Below, piece after piece: positions 36,906 through 48,074 of a stretch of 64,000 bases of DNA; position 1 is the stretch's first letter, and each line of letters starts with the position of its first letter. Source of the stretch: Scylla paramamosain (taxonomy: Eukaryota > Arthropoda > Malacostraca > Decapoda > Portunidae); NCBI RefSeq assembly GCF_035594125.1, contig NW_026973726.1, positions 372,501-436,500 of the forward strand. The letters run 5' to 3'. The notes under the pieces are model-generated. The model was given only the letters and a program-made list of their open reading frames with translations. It did no database searches and was not told where the DNA came from. The position numbers and the translations under genes are program-made.

Positions 36906-36945
<40 letters not shown>
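36906..36945. repeat. (GT)n microsatellite at an exon boundary
   Basis: About 20 GT units starting exactly where the 5' splice site of the preceding DYNC2I2-like exon is expected. Confidence 0.9.
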
Positions 36946-36949
<4 letters not shown>

Positions 36950-38044
36950 TTAGTTGTAAATTACAGGGCCTGAGCTACACTGATGTGGTTCCATCTCCAT
37001 ATCTATACATGTCTGATTTTTCCTTTAGTTAGTGCACACTTGTTGCCAAAAGTATATTTTCCTTTAGTCCATTCTAAACTTCAATGTGTCTTTGTGGAAA
37101 ACTATTCTTCTTTATATTGCTTAAACATCTTCCTTTCCTCAACTTGTGTAGGTGTCCCTCTCTACTTTCATAACTGCTTGCCTCTTTTTATTGTATTTAC
37201 CTAATTGTGACATACAGGAAAAGAGGAGTGCTCATGCAGTCTCATCTCCACATTTATTTTTATCTAACTTTGTCATAAATTAATTTATCATATTTACATC
37301 ACTAACTTCTTTGTCTAAATCATTCCAGACCTTTAAGTTCTACATATGTGGGAAATTATTTTTTTTTAACACCTCTTCTACGAGCATTTTTTCAATTTTT
37401 TCCTGTGTCCCCTTGAGACTCTTGTATCCCACATCACCAAGTCTTCCTTATCCAATTTTTTTCCATTCCAGTCATCACTCTGTACAATGTGATTAAATCA
37501 CCTCTCTTTTCTCTGCTGTAATATTATAAGACCTAATTTTGCCAGTCTTTTTACGTACAATGGTTCCCTCAAACTTGAAGGTAGCTTTGTTGCTGCTCTT
37601 TATATCCCTTCCAATTTTCTTATAGATATCTCAGCGTTGGGTGACAATACCACAGCTGCATACTCCAATTTTGGGCATATCATGGTCATAACAATTTTTT
37701 TTATTATTTCTTCATCCAGATTTGTAAATGCTGCCCTTGTGTTTCTCAGTAGGTTATATGTTTCACCTGTAATCTTGTTTGTGTGTTTCTCTGGTGACAA
37801 CTTACCAGTAATTATTACTCCAAGGTCTTTTCTTCTGTTCTTTTGCTGATTCTCTTATTCCCTAATGAATAATCTCCTGTCTGTCTCTAGCCACTCTTGC
37901 CAAATTCTATTGCAGTGCATCTGTTTGCATTGAATTCCATCTGCCATTTTTGGCTCCACTCCCAGATCTTGTTTAGGTCTCATTGGAGTGCTGTGCAATC
38001 TTCCTCTTTTTCTATTTTTCTCAATAACATGGTATCATCTGCAA

Positions 38045-41000
38045 ACACCAGCCTCAGAGTCCCCATCTGGGTAGGGGACCATAAATGTCCCCAGATCGAA
38101 CTGCCTTTCTGTCGACCACCCTAAGTGTCTTGACACCCTCCTCAACTTTTTCTTCATTAACTTCTGCAACATTCATGGTCTAAGATCTGATTTTTAATCT
38201 GTAGAACACCACCTCTCCTCTTCTAAACCTCATCTTCTCTTCCTCACTGAAACTCAGGTGTCTGAGGCAACTGACACTAGCCCCTTTTCTGTTCCCTCCT
38301 ACTTTCTCTATCCTCATTTTTAATCCAAAGCTGGATGCTGTGTTTATGTGTGCAATGACTTAACCTGCTCTCGTGCCCACACTCTTGAATCTTCTGAGTT
38401 TTCCACCATCTGGCTACGACTACAGAGTCACTCTCATGCTAAATTTATCTGTGCTGTATACATCTCACCTAACTCCTCTGACTATAAGAAATTCTTTGAC
38501 TACTTAACTTCCAAAGTGGAGCACATTCTGACCCTCTTCCCTTTGGCAGAGATCTCCATTCTTGGAGACTTCAATGTTCACCACCAGCTTTGGCTTTCCT
38601 CTCCCTTCACTGACCATCCTGGTGAACTAGCCTACAACTTTGTTATCCTCCATGACATAGAGCAATTGGTGCAACACCCTACTTGTATTCCTGACCGTCT
38701 TGGAGACACGCCCAACATTCTTGACCTTTTCCTGACCTCTAATCCTTCTGCTTATGCTGTCACCCTTCTCCGTTGGGCTCCTCCAATTACAATCTCGTAT
38801 CTTTATCTTGTCCTATCGCTCCAATCCCTCCTCAGGATCCCCCTAAGCGAAGGTGCCTCTGACGTTTTGCCTCTGCTAGTTGGGGGGGACCTGAGGAGGT
38901 ATTTTGCTGATTTTCCTTGGAATGACTACTGCTTCCATGCCAGAGACCCGTCTTTGTGTGCTGAGCGCATAACAGAGGTGATAGTGACTGGCATGGAGGC
39001 GTACATTCCTCGCTCTTTTTCTTGTCCTAAACTTTCTAAACCTTGGTTTAACACAGCTTGTTCTCATGCTATACATGATAGAGAGGTGGCCCACAAAAGG
39101 TACTTAAGCCTTCCATCACCAGAATCTCATGCACTTTATATTTCTGCCTGGAACCATGCCAAGTCTGTTCTCCAACTACAGTAAAATCCCTCTTATCCAG
39201 CATCAACGGGACCGCTGACATGCCGGATACTTGAATAGAAGTGAAATTATGTCCACAATCACCACCCTACACTCACACATCTTACCATAACAAAGATCAG
39301 CTGATCGCCGTGCCACGCATCGCCACCCGTGCTGCCACCTCACACTCACCAACACACAGTTGTAGCATTGGGCCTGTAATTGTGACTCCTTCTGATCTTT
39401 TCAAGCTGAACCACTCGTATAACACTTTGTCCATCATTTCACCACGATGATACTACAGTGTGTGACAATTTTCCGCTGCCTTTGGGGTGTCGGTGGCTTT
39501 CATGTAATCCCACAGCTTTTTCATTTGGGATTTAATGTCATAAATAGTTGATGAGCCCACACCATATTCCGCCATTAGTTGCTGTTTGCTTTCAACTCTC
39601 TCTAATCGTTGACAAATGTCTACCTTCTGCTTAAGTGTAAGCACAACACGCTTCCTCTTTTCTACAACTTTAGGCATGATGAAGGTGTCAGGCGATAAAC
39701 AGTGCACATGCGGGACTGAGTCACTGAGTAAACACAGTGCAGTGGGTCGCGGGTGACGCGAAGCAGTGCGCTCTGGTGGCAAGGGTACAAAGTATGCCTC
39801 ACGCGGGAATTTTAATCGATTCTATGAATACACATTGATTTTTTATTGATTTTAAGGCTCGGGGAAAAAATGTGCCGGATACTTGAAGCTGCCGGATACT
39901 CGAATGCCGGATGAGAGGGATTTTACTGTAGCCAAAAACTCCTTCATTAACAGAAAATGCCAAAATCTTTCAAGATCTAACTCCCCTCGTGATTTCTGGC
40001 ATCTAGCCAATAATATCTCCAAAAACTTTGCTTCTTCTTTCCCTCCTCTATTTCAACCAGATGGCACCACTGCTATCACATCTATTTCTAAAGCTGAACT
40101 CTTTGCTCAAATCTTTGCTAAAAACTCTACCTTGGACGATTCTGGGCTTGTTCCTCCCTCTCCTCCCTCTGACTACTTCATGCCACGTAGTAAAATTCTT
40201 CGCAATGATGTTTTCCATGCCTTCGCTGGCCTAAACCCTTGGAAGGCTTGTGGACCTGATGGGGTCCCTCCTATTGTTCTCCGAAACTGTGCCTCCGTGC
40301 TTGCACCTTGCCTAGTCAAACTCTTTCAGCTCTGTCTGTCAACATCTACCTTTCCTTCTTGCTGGAAGTTTGCCTACATTCAACCTATTCCTAAAAAGGG
40401 TGACCATTCTAATCCCTCAAACTACCGTCCTATTGCTTTAATTTCCTGCCTATCTAAAGTTTTTGAATCTATTCTCAACAGGAAGATTCTTAAACATCTA
40501 TCTCTTCACAACCTTCTATCTGATCGCCAGTATCGGTTCCGTCAAGGCCGCTCTACTGGTGATCTTCTGGCTTTCCTTACAGAGTCTTGGTCATCCTCTT
40601 TTAGAGATATTGGTGAAACTTTTGCTGTTGCCTTGGACATATCAAAAGCTTTTGATAGAGTCTGGCACAAAGCTTTGATTTCCCAACTACCCTCCTACGG
40701 TTTCTATCCTTCTCTCTGTAACTTCATCTCAAGTTTCCTTTCTGACCGTTCTATTGCTGCTGTGGTAGACAGTCACTGTTCTCCTAAATCTATTAACAGT
40801 GGTGTTCCTCAGGGTTCTGTCCTGTCACCCACTCTCTTATTATTCATTAATGATCTTCTAAACCAAACTTCTTGTCCTATCCACTCCTACGCTGATGATA
40901 CCACCCTGCACTTTTCCACGTCTTTTCATGGACGTCCAACCCTTCAGGAGGTAAACATATCACGCAGGGAAGCCACAGAATGCTTGACTTCTGATCTTTC

Positions 41001-41832
41001 TAAAATTTCTGATTGGGGCAGAGCAAACTTGGTATTGTTCAATGCCTCAAAAACTCAGTTCCTCCATCTATCAACTCAACACAACCTTACAGACAACTAT
41101 CCCCTCTTCTTCAATGACACTCAATTGTCCCCCTCTTCTACACTGAACATCCTCGGTCTGTCCTTTACTTATAATCTGAACTGGAAACTTCACATCTCAC
41201 CTCTAGCTAAAACAGCTTCTATAAAGTTAGGCGTTCTGAGACGTCTCCGCCAGTTTTTCCCACCCCCCCAGCTGCTAACTCTGTACAAGGGCCTTATCCG
41301 TCCATGTATGGAGTATGCTTCACATGTTTGGGGGGTTCTACTCATACTGCTCTTCTAGACAGGGTGGAATCAAAAGCTTTTCGTCTCATCAACTCCTCTC
41401 CTCTAACTGACTGTCTTCAGCCTCTCTCTCACCGCCGCAATGTTGCATATCTAGCTGTCTTCTACTGCTATTTTTATGGTAACTGCTCTTCTGATCTTGC
41501 TAACTCCATGCCTCCCCTCCTTCCGCGGCCTTGCTGCACAAGACTTTCTTCTTTCTCTCACCCCTATTCTGTCCACCTCTCTAACGCAAGAGTTAACCAG
41601 TATTCTCAATCATTCATCCCTTTCTCTGGTAAACTCTGGAACTCCCTGCCTGCTTCTGTATTTCCACCTTCCTATGACTTGAATTCCTTCAAGATGGAGG
41701 TTTCAAGACACTTATTCATCAATTTCTGACCACTCTTTGACCCTTTTATGGGACTGGCATTTCAGTGGGCATATTTTTTTATTGGATTTTTGTTGCCCTT
41801 GGCCAGTGTCCTTCCTACATAAAAAAAAAGTA
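38045..41832 (+). mobile_element. LINE copy B, inserted in element D
   Basis: Same family as copy C. It starts only ~13 nt after the position of C's ATG (ACACCAGCCTCAGAGTCC) and ends with a poly(A) tail at 41,820. The endonuclease frame 38,348-39,184 reads [18 protein letters not shown] and [11 protein letters not shown]; the SDH block is SSNYNL (Asp lost). A TAG replaces a Gly-side codon early (38,077). RT is uninterrupted from ~39,945 to 41,340 with NPWKACGPDGVPP, DISKAFDRVWH, GVPQGSVLSP and SYADDTT. A single frameshift at ~41,330 precedes the C-terminal frame ending at 41,729. The Tigger mini-element 39,179-39,928 splits the endonuclease-RT linker. Confidence 0.88.
39177..39930. mobile_element. 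Tigger/pogo mini-element with TA target duplication
   Basis: The element spans 39,179-39,928 (750 bp). Ends are CAGTAAAATCCCTCTTATCC and its inverted partner GAGAGGGATTTTACTG, flanked by TA on both sides (39,177-39,178; 39,929-39,930), as for Tc1/mariner-pogo elements. The minus strand (39,686-39,453) encodes MPKVVEKRKRVVLTLKQKVD, CQRLERVESKQQLMAEYGVG and SSTIYDI, a CENP-B-type helix-turn-helix as in Tigger transposases. The DDE catalytic part is deleted, so it is non-autonomous. Confidence 0.9.
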
Positions 41833-42269
41833 AAATAAAATAAAAATAAGTTTATGTAACTGGTTATTTCTTTTGGCATATCTAATGTACACAACGAACA
41901 TTGCTGGTGCCAACACAGATCGCTGTGGAACCTCACTTAAAACTTTCTTCCAGGCTGATGTTTGATCTTTGATTATTATTCTCATCTCTCTACCTTTCAA
42001 GGGATTCTCCATTCAATTTAGCAGCCTTTCTTGCAATCCTCCTAAAATCTTCAGTTTCTATAACAGTGTTTGTCCAATGCTTTTTAGAGGTCCAAGTAGA
42101 TACCGTCTACCCAACCGTGTCTCTCCTGCACTATGTCAATAACACACAAATAGAAACTCATTAGATTAGTAGTACATGATCTTTCTCTTCGAAAACCATG
42201 TGTTTGTCAATATGTTATTTTCTTCCAAATATTTGATCCACTTGTCTTTTATAAATCTTTTGCATACCT

Positions 42270-42300
42270 TTGCAACTATAAATCTTTTGCATACCTTTGC
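42270..42300. repeat. 27-29 bp tandem duplication inside LINE D
   Basis: TATAAATCTTTTGCATACCT followed by TTGCAAC occurs twice in a row (about 42,248-42,302), duplicating nine to ten codons of D's RT. Confidence 0.85.
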
Positions 42301-42404
42301 AACAACACTTGTTAATGACACTGGCCTGTAGTTTGAAGGGTCTTCCTTATTTCCCTCCCTTGAAAGTCAGCACTTTGTGTACTCTTTTCCAGTTCATTGA
42401 GACC

Positions 42405-43330
42405 CTTCCTTTTTTTTTTTTTTTTTTTTTAACCCTAAAGGATGGGGATATTCCTCACGGACGTCCCTCCCAGGCAGGGCTAGTTTTAACAATTCAGCAA
42501 AAATAGGTCATATTCCATCATCAGTTTCTTAACTCTGCCTTGACCGATTGCTTAAAATGTAATAGCATCACGTTTATCAATCTTTTCTCTTCAGTCCCCT
42601 GCAGACCCAAACTCTCTAGGACCTAGGTGACGTGGTGTCTCTGTGGTGAAGTGATGAAGCAAAGTAACTTTCAATGCTTTCTCAGCCTGTTTTCAGATGG
42701 TTGCATGCCATGTGGTGGCCTGGCTGGTGCCCCAGCTGGGCAGCCAGAAGCCTCCTTTATCTGCTTTCCTCACCAGTATCTCTCAGTCATTCACATGAAC
42801 ACCTAAATCTATTATTTTGTAGGCACACTAAAGGAGAAAGTATTTGCTGTCTGTCACTTATAACACTCAAGAAAAAAAAATTATAATTGCCACGGCTGGG
42901 AAAATGTAATAAGTGAAACACAGTATACTAGCATTTTATCCTTCTCCAGTAAGACCACTTTTGAGACTTGAGAGGGTAACTTCCAACTCCCTCACAAAAC
43001 TAGTATTTTCACTAATAGGTTGTTTGGGAGCAAATTTGCCCTCATGTGGAGTGGAAGTCACTGGCCACCTATCCTTGTCTGAGGAATCAGAGGAAGAGGA
43101 ATGACTATTTTCCCCTGTAGCCATTACTGTGGTTTGCAGGACACTGAGGCTCAGAGGAAAACATCGTTGTGAAGGAAGGATGTTTGTAAGCCCAAAAATT
43201 TTCACAAAAATTTGAAATTAAGCTTGCAAAATGCATGTCAGCTATAGATGTTACCTGTCCTCTACATTGCATCAACTATAGATGCCACCCACTCTTTAGG
43301 GTATGGTAGGGTGAATGTAGTAAAACTGTG
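42405..43330. other. Insertion in LINE D, composition unresolved
   Basis: Separates D's RT start from its middle. It begins with a T tract (42,409-42,430) and includes a minus-strand 62-codon frame starting at 43,128 (MATGENSHSSSSDSSDKDRW) that is Ser/Asp-rich and unidentified. A plus-strand acceptor/donor-like pair brackets 43,139-43,186. No terminal repeats or target duplication were recognised. Confidence 0.4.
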
Positions 43331-43545
43331 TGGATCTTTTCAGCCAATTGTTGACTAAACTCCTTTAGAATCTAATTTGATACTCCATCTGGGCCTGCTG
43401 CGTTCCTTACATCTTGGTCTTCCATTAACTTCTTCACCTGCACTGTAACATTTATTTCACTCAACCCAGTGTCAGACATCTCCAGATCCTCCTGCTCCTG
43501 AAAACCACTCTCTTGAAAAACATTTTGAAAACAGTCACTATATTT

Positions 43546-43740
43546 TACAGCTTATAAGACACACTTTTTTTTTCCATAAAAAATACCCTGAAAAATACTT
43601 GTGTGTCTTTTAAGACAAATTTTGTATTGTAAGGCAACACCCATGACTGACAGTAGTGATGGCTCTGCAGATAAAAGTTCAGAGCTTTTACATGAATCCA
43701 GCAGTGATGAGTTCTTGGGATTTGAGGATGAATAAAATTT
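43546..43740 (+). mobile_element. Possible Tigger/pogo remnant
   Basis: TACAGCTTATAAGACACACT at 43,546 with a nearby inverted GTGTGTCTTTTAAGAC resembles a pogo-type terminal region. It is followed by a short frame MTDSSDGSADKSSELL ending SSSDEFLGFEDE and a stop at 43,733. Acidic ends finishing FxGF are common in Tigger transposases. The middle of the transposase is absent. Confidence 0.4.
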
Positions 43741-43979
43741 CTTTGATTGTTTTATATTTTTACATTCATACTTTTAATATTTTTAATTCATTTTTATGAA
43801 AATAAAACCACCCTTGGACAATGAAAGATGTATAGTATATTTACTAATCACCAACCAGTATGTCATTGCCATACAAACAAAATTGGACGAGTGATTAATG
43901 TAAACAATATGCATTGCTGGTATGTGGGGGATGCACTTCTTCACTGTGTATTTACCTATGGTAGTTTTATTTACATAGT

Positions 43980-44200
43980 TGTAAATCTGTATTGAATGCT
44001 TCAGCAAATTTGTGATGAGTGCTGAGACAATAGATAGTTTTATGAAAAGGTTAGATAAATTCATGGATAATGATGTTAGATGGTCAAATGTAGGTTTACA
44101 GGAGCTGCCATGTGTAGGTCAACCAGCCTCTTGCAGTCTCCTTGCTTCTTGTGTTTTTATGTTCAGTGGTCAGGTATATGGTGAATGTGTTCTTGTATGA
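43980..44200 (+). pseudogene. LINE 3'-terminal fragment in antisense to element D
   Basis: Plus-strand frame 44,012-44,200 reads SAETIDSFMKRLDKFMDNDV and QELPCVGQPASCSLLASCVF, the C-terminal tail of a decapod LINE. It lies inside the D interval but in the opposite orientation. Confidence 0.5.
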
Positions 44201-44228
44201 GAATGACTTTTTTTTTTTTTTTTTTTCA

Positions 44229-44275
44229 GAAATTTCTTGCCAATATTAGGATGCTCTTCCAAGATGTAGCGTCTT
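44229..44275 (+). CDS. Candidate isolated small exon (unassigned)
   Basis: A T-tract plus CAG acceptor (44,210-44,229) precedes 46 bp reading KFLANIRMLFQDVAS in the only open phase, then GTAAGT. The splice signals are good, but the phase does not join directly to the DYNC2I2-like exons or to the mini-exons at 49.7 kb. Could be chance. Confidence 0.25.
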
Positions 44276-45086
44276 GTAAGTTGTAAAATATGGTATTCGT
44301 CACTTTAGCCATCCTCCTTTACTCTTCACATACCACGCCATCAATTTGTAGTTTGTTTATTCCAACTTTATTATTTAACTTTCCATTCACATATCATTTT
44401 GGTTGGTCTTTTACATTTGTCTATGATGTTCTTTTCATAATTTTTTTCTCCCTGCATATTATTACATGTTTATTCCTCTTTTCAATATATTTCTTCTACT
44501 GGCCACTTCTTTTGTCTTTCCTCCATCTATTCCATGCCCTTTCTCTTTGTGTTCTTGCCTCCTCACATCTTCTATTAAACCAGTCATTTACTCTAAATCC
44601 TTTGGTACATACCTCTCAGTTCCTTCATTATATATCAAGCAAACTATTCCATTTTTCTTCCATTCCCTTTCATTCATCTAATTTACTCCAGTCAATCTCT
44701 TCAAAGTATTTCCTTCATTCACTGAAATTTGTTTTATTATTATTCTACCTGCTTTTTCTATAGTCCTCCTTCCTTCTTCCATTTCCCATTTCATCCCATA
44801 CTCAGGTAGAATGTGGTTACTCCTCCCTATCACAGTCCTGTAGTTGAGGTCTTCAATAATTTCTGGTTCTTTTGTGAACAATAAATCCAATCTTGAGGGT
44901 TTGTCATTTGTTCTGAATCTGGTATTTTCCTTCACCCACTGTGTTAGAACATTGTCCATTACTAATTTCAGCAACATGCTTCCCCATGACAATTCATTCC
45001 CTTCTGGCAACCAATCCTTCCAACACATCCTTACTGTTGAAATCCCTGTCAACTTTTTTTTTTCTTGTTTTTTTTTTTTTTTTTAA

Positions 45087-45948
45087 ATGTAGGAGGGATA
45101 CCAGTCAAGAGCAAGAAAATACAATAAAAAAAAAAAAAGGCCCACTGAGATGCTGGTCCCTGAATAGGGTCCAAAGCAGTAGTCATAAATTGAAGGATAA
45201 GTGTCTTGAAACCTCCTTCTTGAAGGAGTTCAATACATAGGAAGATAGAAATACAGAAGTAGGCAGGGAGTTCCAGAGTTTACCAGAGAAAGGGATGAAT
45301 GACTGAGAATACTGGTTAACTCTTGCATTAAAGAGGTGGACAGAAAAGGGGTGAGAGAAAGAAGAAAGTCTTGTGCAGCGAGGTTGCTGGAGGAGGGATG
45401 GCATGCAGTTAGCATGAAAATAGTGATAGAAGATAGCAAGAGATGCAACATTGCAGTGATGAGAAAAAGGCCGAAGACAGTCAGTCAGAGGAGAGGAGTT
45501 GATGAGATGAAAAGCTTTTGATTCCACCCTGTCTAGAAGAGTGGTATGATACCCCCACCCCCCTCCCAGCACATGAAGCATACTCCATACATGGACGGAT
45601 AAGGCCCCTGTAGTGTGCAGATTTAGCAGCTAGAAGGGTGAGGAACACTAGCAGAGACGTCTCAGAATGCTTAATTTCCTAGGAGTTGTTTTTAGCTAGA
45701 GATGAGGTGTGAAGTTTCCAGTTTAGATCATAAGTGAAGGACAGACTGAGGATGTTCATTGTAGAAGAGGAGGACAGTTGGGTGTCATTGAAGAAGAGGG
45801 GATAGTTGTCTGGAAGGTTGTGTCAGGTTGATAGATGGAGGAATTGAGTTTTTGAGACACTGATGAATACTAAGTTTGCTCTGTCCCAATGAAAAGTTTT
45901 AGATCAGAATGTCAGGTGTTCTATGGCTTCCCTGCATGAATTGTTTAC
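45087..45948 (-). mobile_element. LINE copy F, 5'-truncated, inserted in element D
   Basis: Same family as copies A-C and E. The minus strand reads VESKAFHLINSSPLTDCL, FSHPFSVHLFNARVNQYS and WNSLPTSVFLSSYVLNSF, then the family 3' UTR and poly(A) (poly(T) at 45,068-45,085). It begins, 5'-truncated, near 45,948, and about 35 bp encoding four Asp-proximal residues are missing near 45,905. It interrupts D between the segment ending S-D-N-I and the segment starting L-T-G-I (the GDFN equivalent). Confidence 0.82.
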
Positions 45949-46831
45949 TATATTGTCACTCTATGCAATCAGACTTTCAACATGTTCACTTATATCTGTT
46001 CACATTTTTTTCATAATCCCCAGTACTCCATAATTTTGTTTTTGGTGGATCATATACCAGTGCATAATCTCTTCTCTTCTCTCTATTCCCACCCTCAACA
46101 CCTCTTCACTGCCTTCACTGTATTTCACCTCATCAACCACTAAATCCTCTTCACTAACAACATTACTCCACTACCTTGTTTACATTTTCTATTTCTTTTC
46201 CCTATATTGTATCTTCCTCCAGCTATGTTGAGATTTCCAAATATATCACTTGATTTGGTTTCTGTGATCACATAATATTTGATTTGTTGTTCTTCCAAAT
46301 GATCATTTAACTCGAGTAGTGCAGACGTCACCCCATTCACATTTGTGTATGACAATTTTACTTCTTGCTTCCCCTCTTTGCCACCCTCACATACCTCTTC
46401 TTTATTTTCATGTCTATGACTCTCCCGTAAAACTCCTTCCCTGTCTCTGTTCTGGTAGCATTTATTTCTTTTGGCTTCATTCAGCAGTTCATTTACTTTA
46501 GCTATCTTGTTCAGTCATTTCTCTTTTCACCAAGACATATTTGTATTGCTCCTTTCTTGCCAGTTTCCATGTTCTGGCCAACACTTCTTTTCCCACAGTT
46601 TGCAACTTAATGACTTTAATGGACGGTGCCCTCCTTCCACATATTTAACAATTCTATGCACCTCCTTAATTTCTTCATCCCACTTGCTTCCCTCTTCTTG
46701 CATCTCCAACTAATTTCTTGGCAGTCTCCTCTTCCTGTTTCTCCCTCTCATGCTTCTTTGGTGTCACTCTTTCCTTTTTCTACCAGAAAAATGTGGTTTT
46801 GTCCTCATGCATGACACTTGAAAAAAACTGG

Positions 46832-47882
46832 ATCTTAACTAATCCTAAGCTTAACCTAACTAAGCCTAACCTATCCTAACTAAACTTAATCTAATCTAAC
46901 CAAATCTAACCTGACCTAACTAATTATAACCTAACCCAACTAAACCTATCCTAACTTACCTTAACAACAAATTTCATAAAAATCAACATCTCAGTAACAA
47001 ACAATTTGTGTATCGAATTGTGCAATTACCACGTTGTTCTGATGTTGATGTAATCTCTCCACTACTGTTCCTGGTTTAGATGAGATACTTGCCCAGTTGA
47101 TGGTGATGCTTGCCACCGCTGGATCAGATGAGGAGCTTGGTGTGTTGGTAGCATGGAGGACCGGTAGTGAGCTTGGTATTGTTAGTAGCGAGGAGGTCCT
47201 GGGTAGTATGTTGATATGGTTGATGTGTGCGAGTAAAAGACACAAATGATGAGAGTTCTTCTTGATTTAATAATAGAGAGAATGTACACACTTGTTTCGA
47301 GATGAGACAGATGATTGTAATGTGACGATTGATTGTTCTCTCCCTCTGAAGTGATATGAACTTCTGCACATGATGATGACTGAGCAGTGTCTCACAAGAC
47401 TGAATGTGACTTGGACGGGAACTGACTGAGTGACCAAGACTGACTGCTCGTGACCGGAACTGAGTGGAACTGAGCTGGAACTGGATGGAACTGAGACTCT
47501 CGTGACTGACTCTCAGATGGGGATGGAGGACTAGCTACCATGCGGGCTATATTTATCTGAGCTAAGTGGATCATGTTAGAGTTTTTGGGGTGAAGAAATG
47601 ACCAATGAAATGCCAGGAAATAAGGTGAAAGAGCCAATGGGAGAGGTCATTATTTTAGCCAGTGACCAAGAAGGAAAGACTCAGAAGTGAATGCAGGGGT
47701 TTTCCCTAAGGACTGGAAGTGGATGTGAAATTCCCTAGAGAGGTAGAGAAGGAGGAGAAAGGTTAAGAATAGAATAGACTGGCTGGCCATGGGCACATGT
47801 GGAATGAATATGTGAACACATCCCATGTGTGATGGATATATGAATGATTAATATACATATAAATAATAATAATTGTTAAGAT
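46832..47882. mobile_element. ~1.05 kb insertion in LINE D with ATCTTAAC inverted ends and CCTAA-rich block
   Basis: Separates D's ORF1 N-terminus (47,883 on) from its ORF1 core (46,820 down). The edges carry an 8-bp inverted pair, ATCTTAAC (46,832-46,839) and GTTAAGAT (47,875-47,882). Just inside the left end (46,845-46,965) is a degenerate run with about seven CCTAA pentamers, the complement of the TTAGG arthropod telomere unit. No transposase frame was recognised; GACTGA-type words are frequent at 47,400-47,520. Element type unknown. Confidence 0.45.
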
Positions 47883-48074
47883 TGATTCATTTGCAGCTGT
47901 AAAGATATACACCACTTTGTTATATGTGACCCAAGTACTTCACTGGAAATTTTTTTTCTCTCTCCCTGGGTGCACTTATATAATACCTTCTTTAAATCCT
48001 GGTTTTCCACTATCACAGGACTATTCTTCAATTCTAATTCTTTCAGCTTTTCATTCATAATATCCAATTAAATT

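Noticed and set aside
42600..42700. tRNA- or SINE-like GTGGTGTCTCTGTGGTGAAG segment
   Set aside because: No B box follows at the expected distance.
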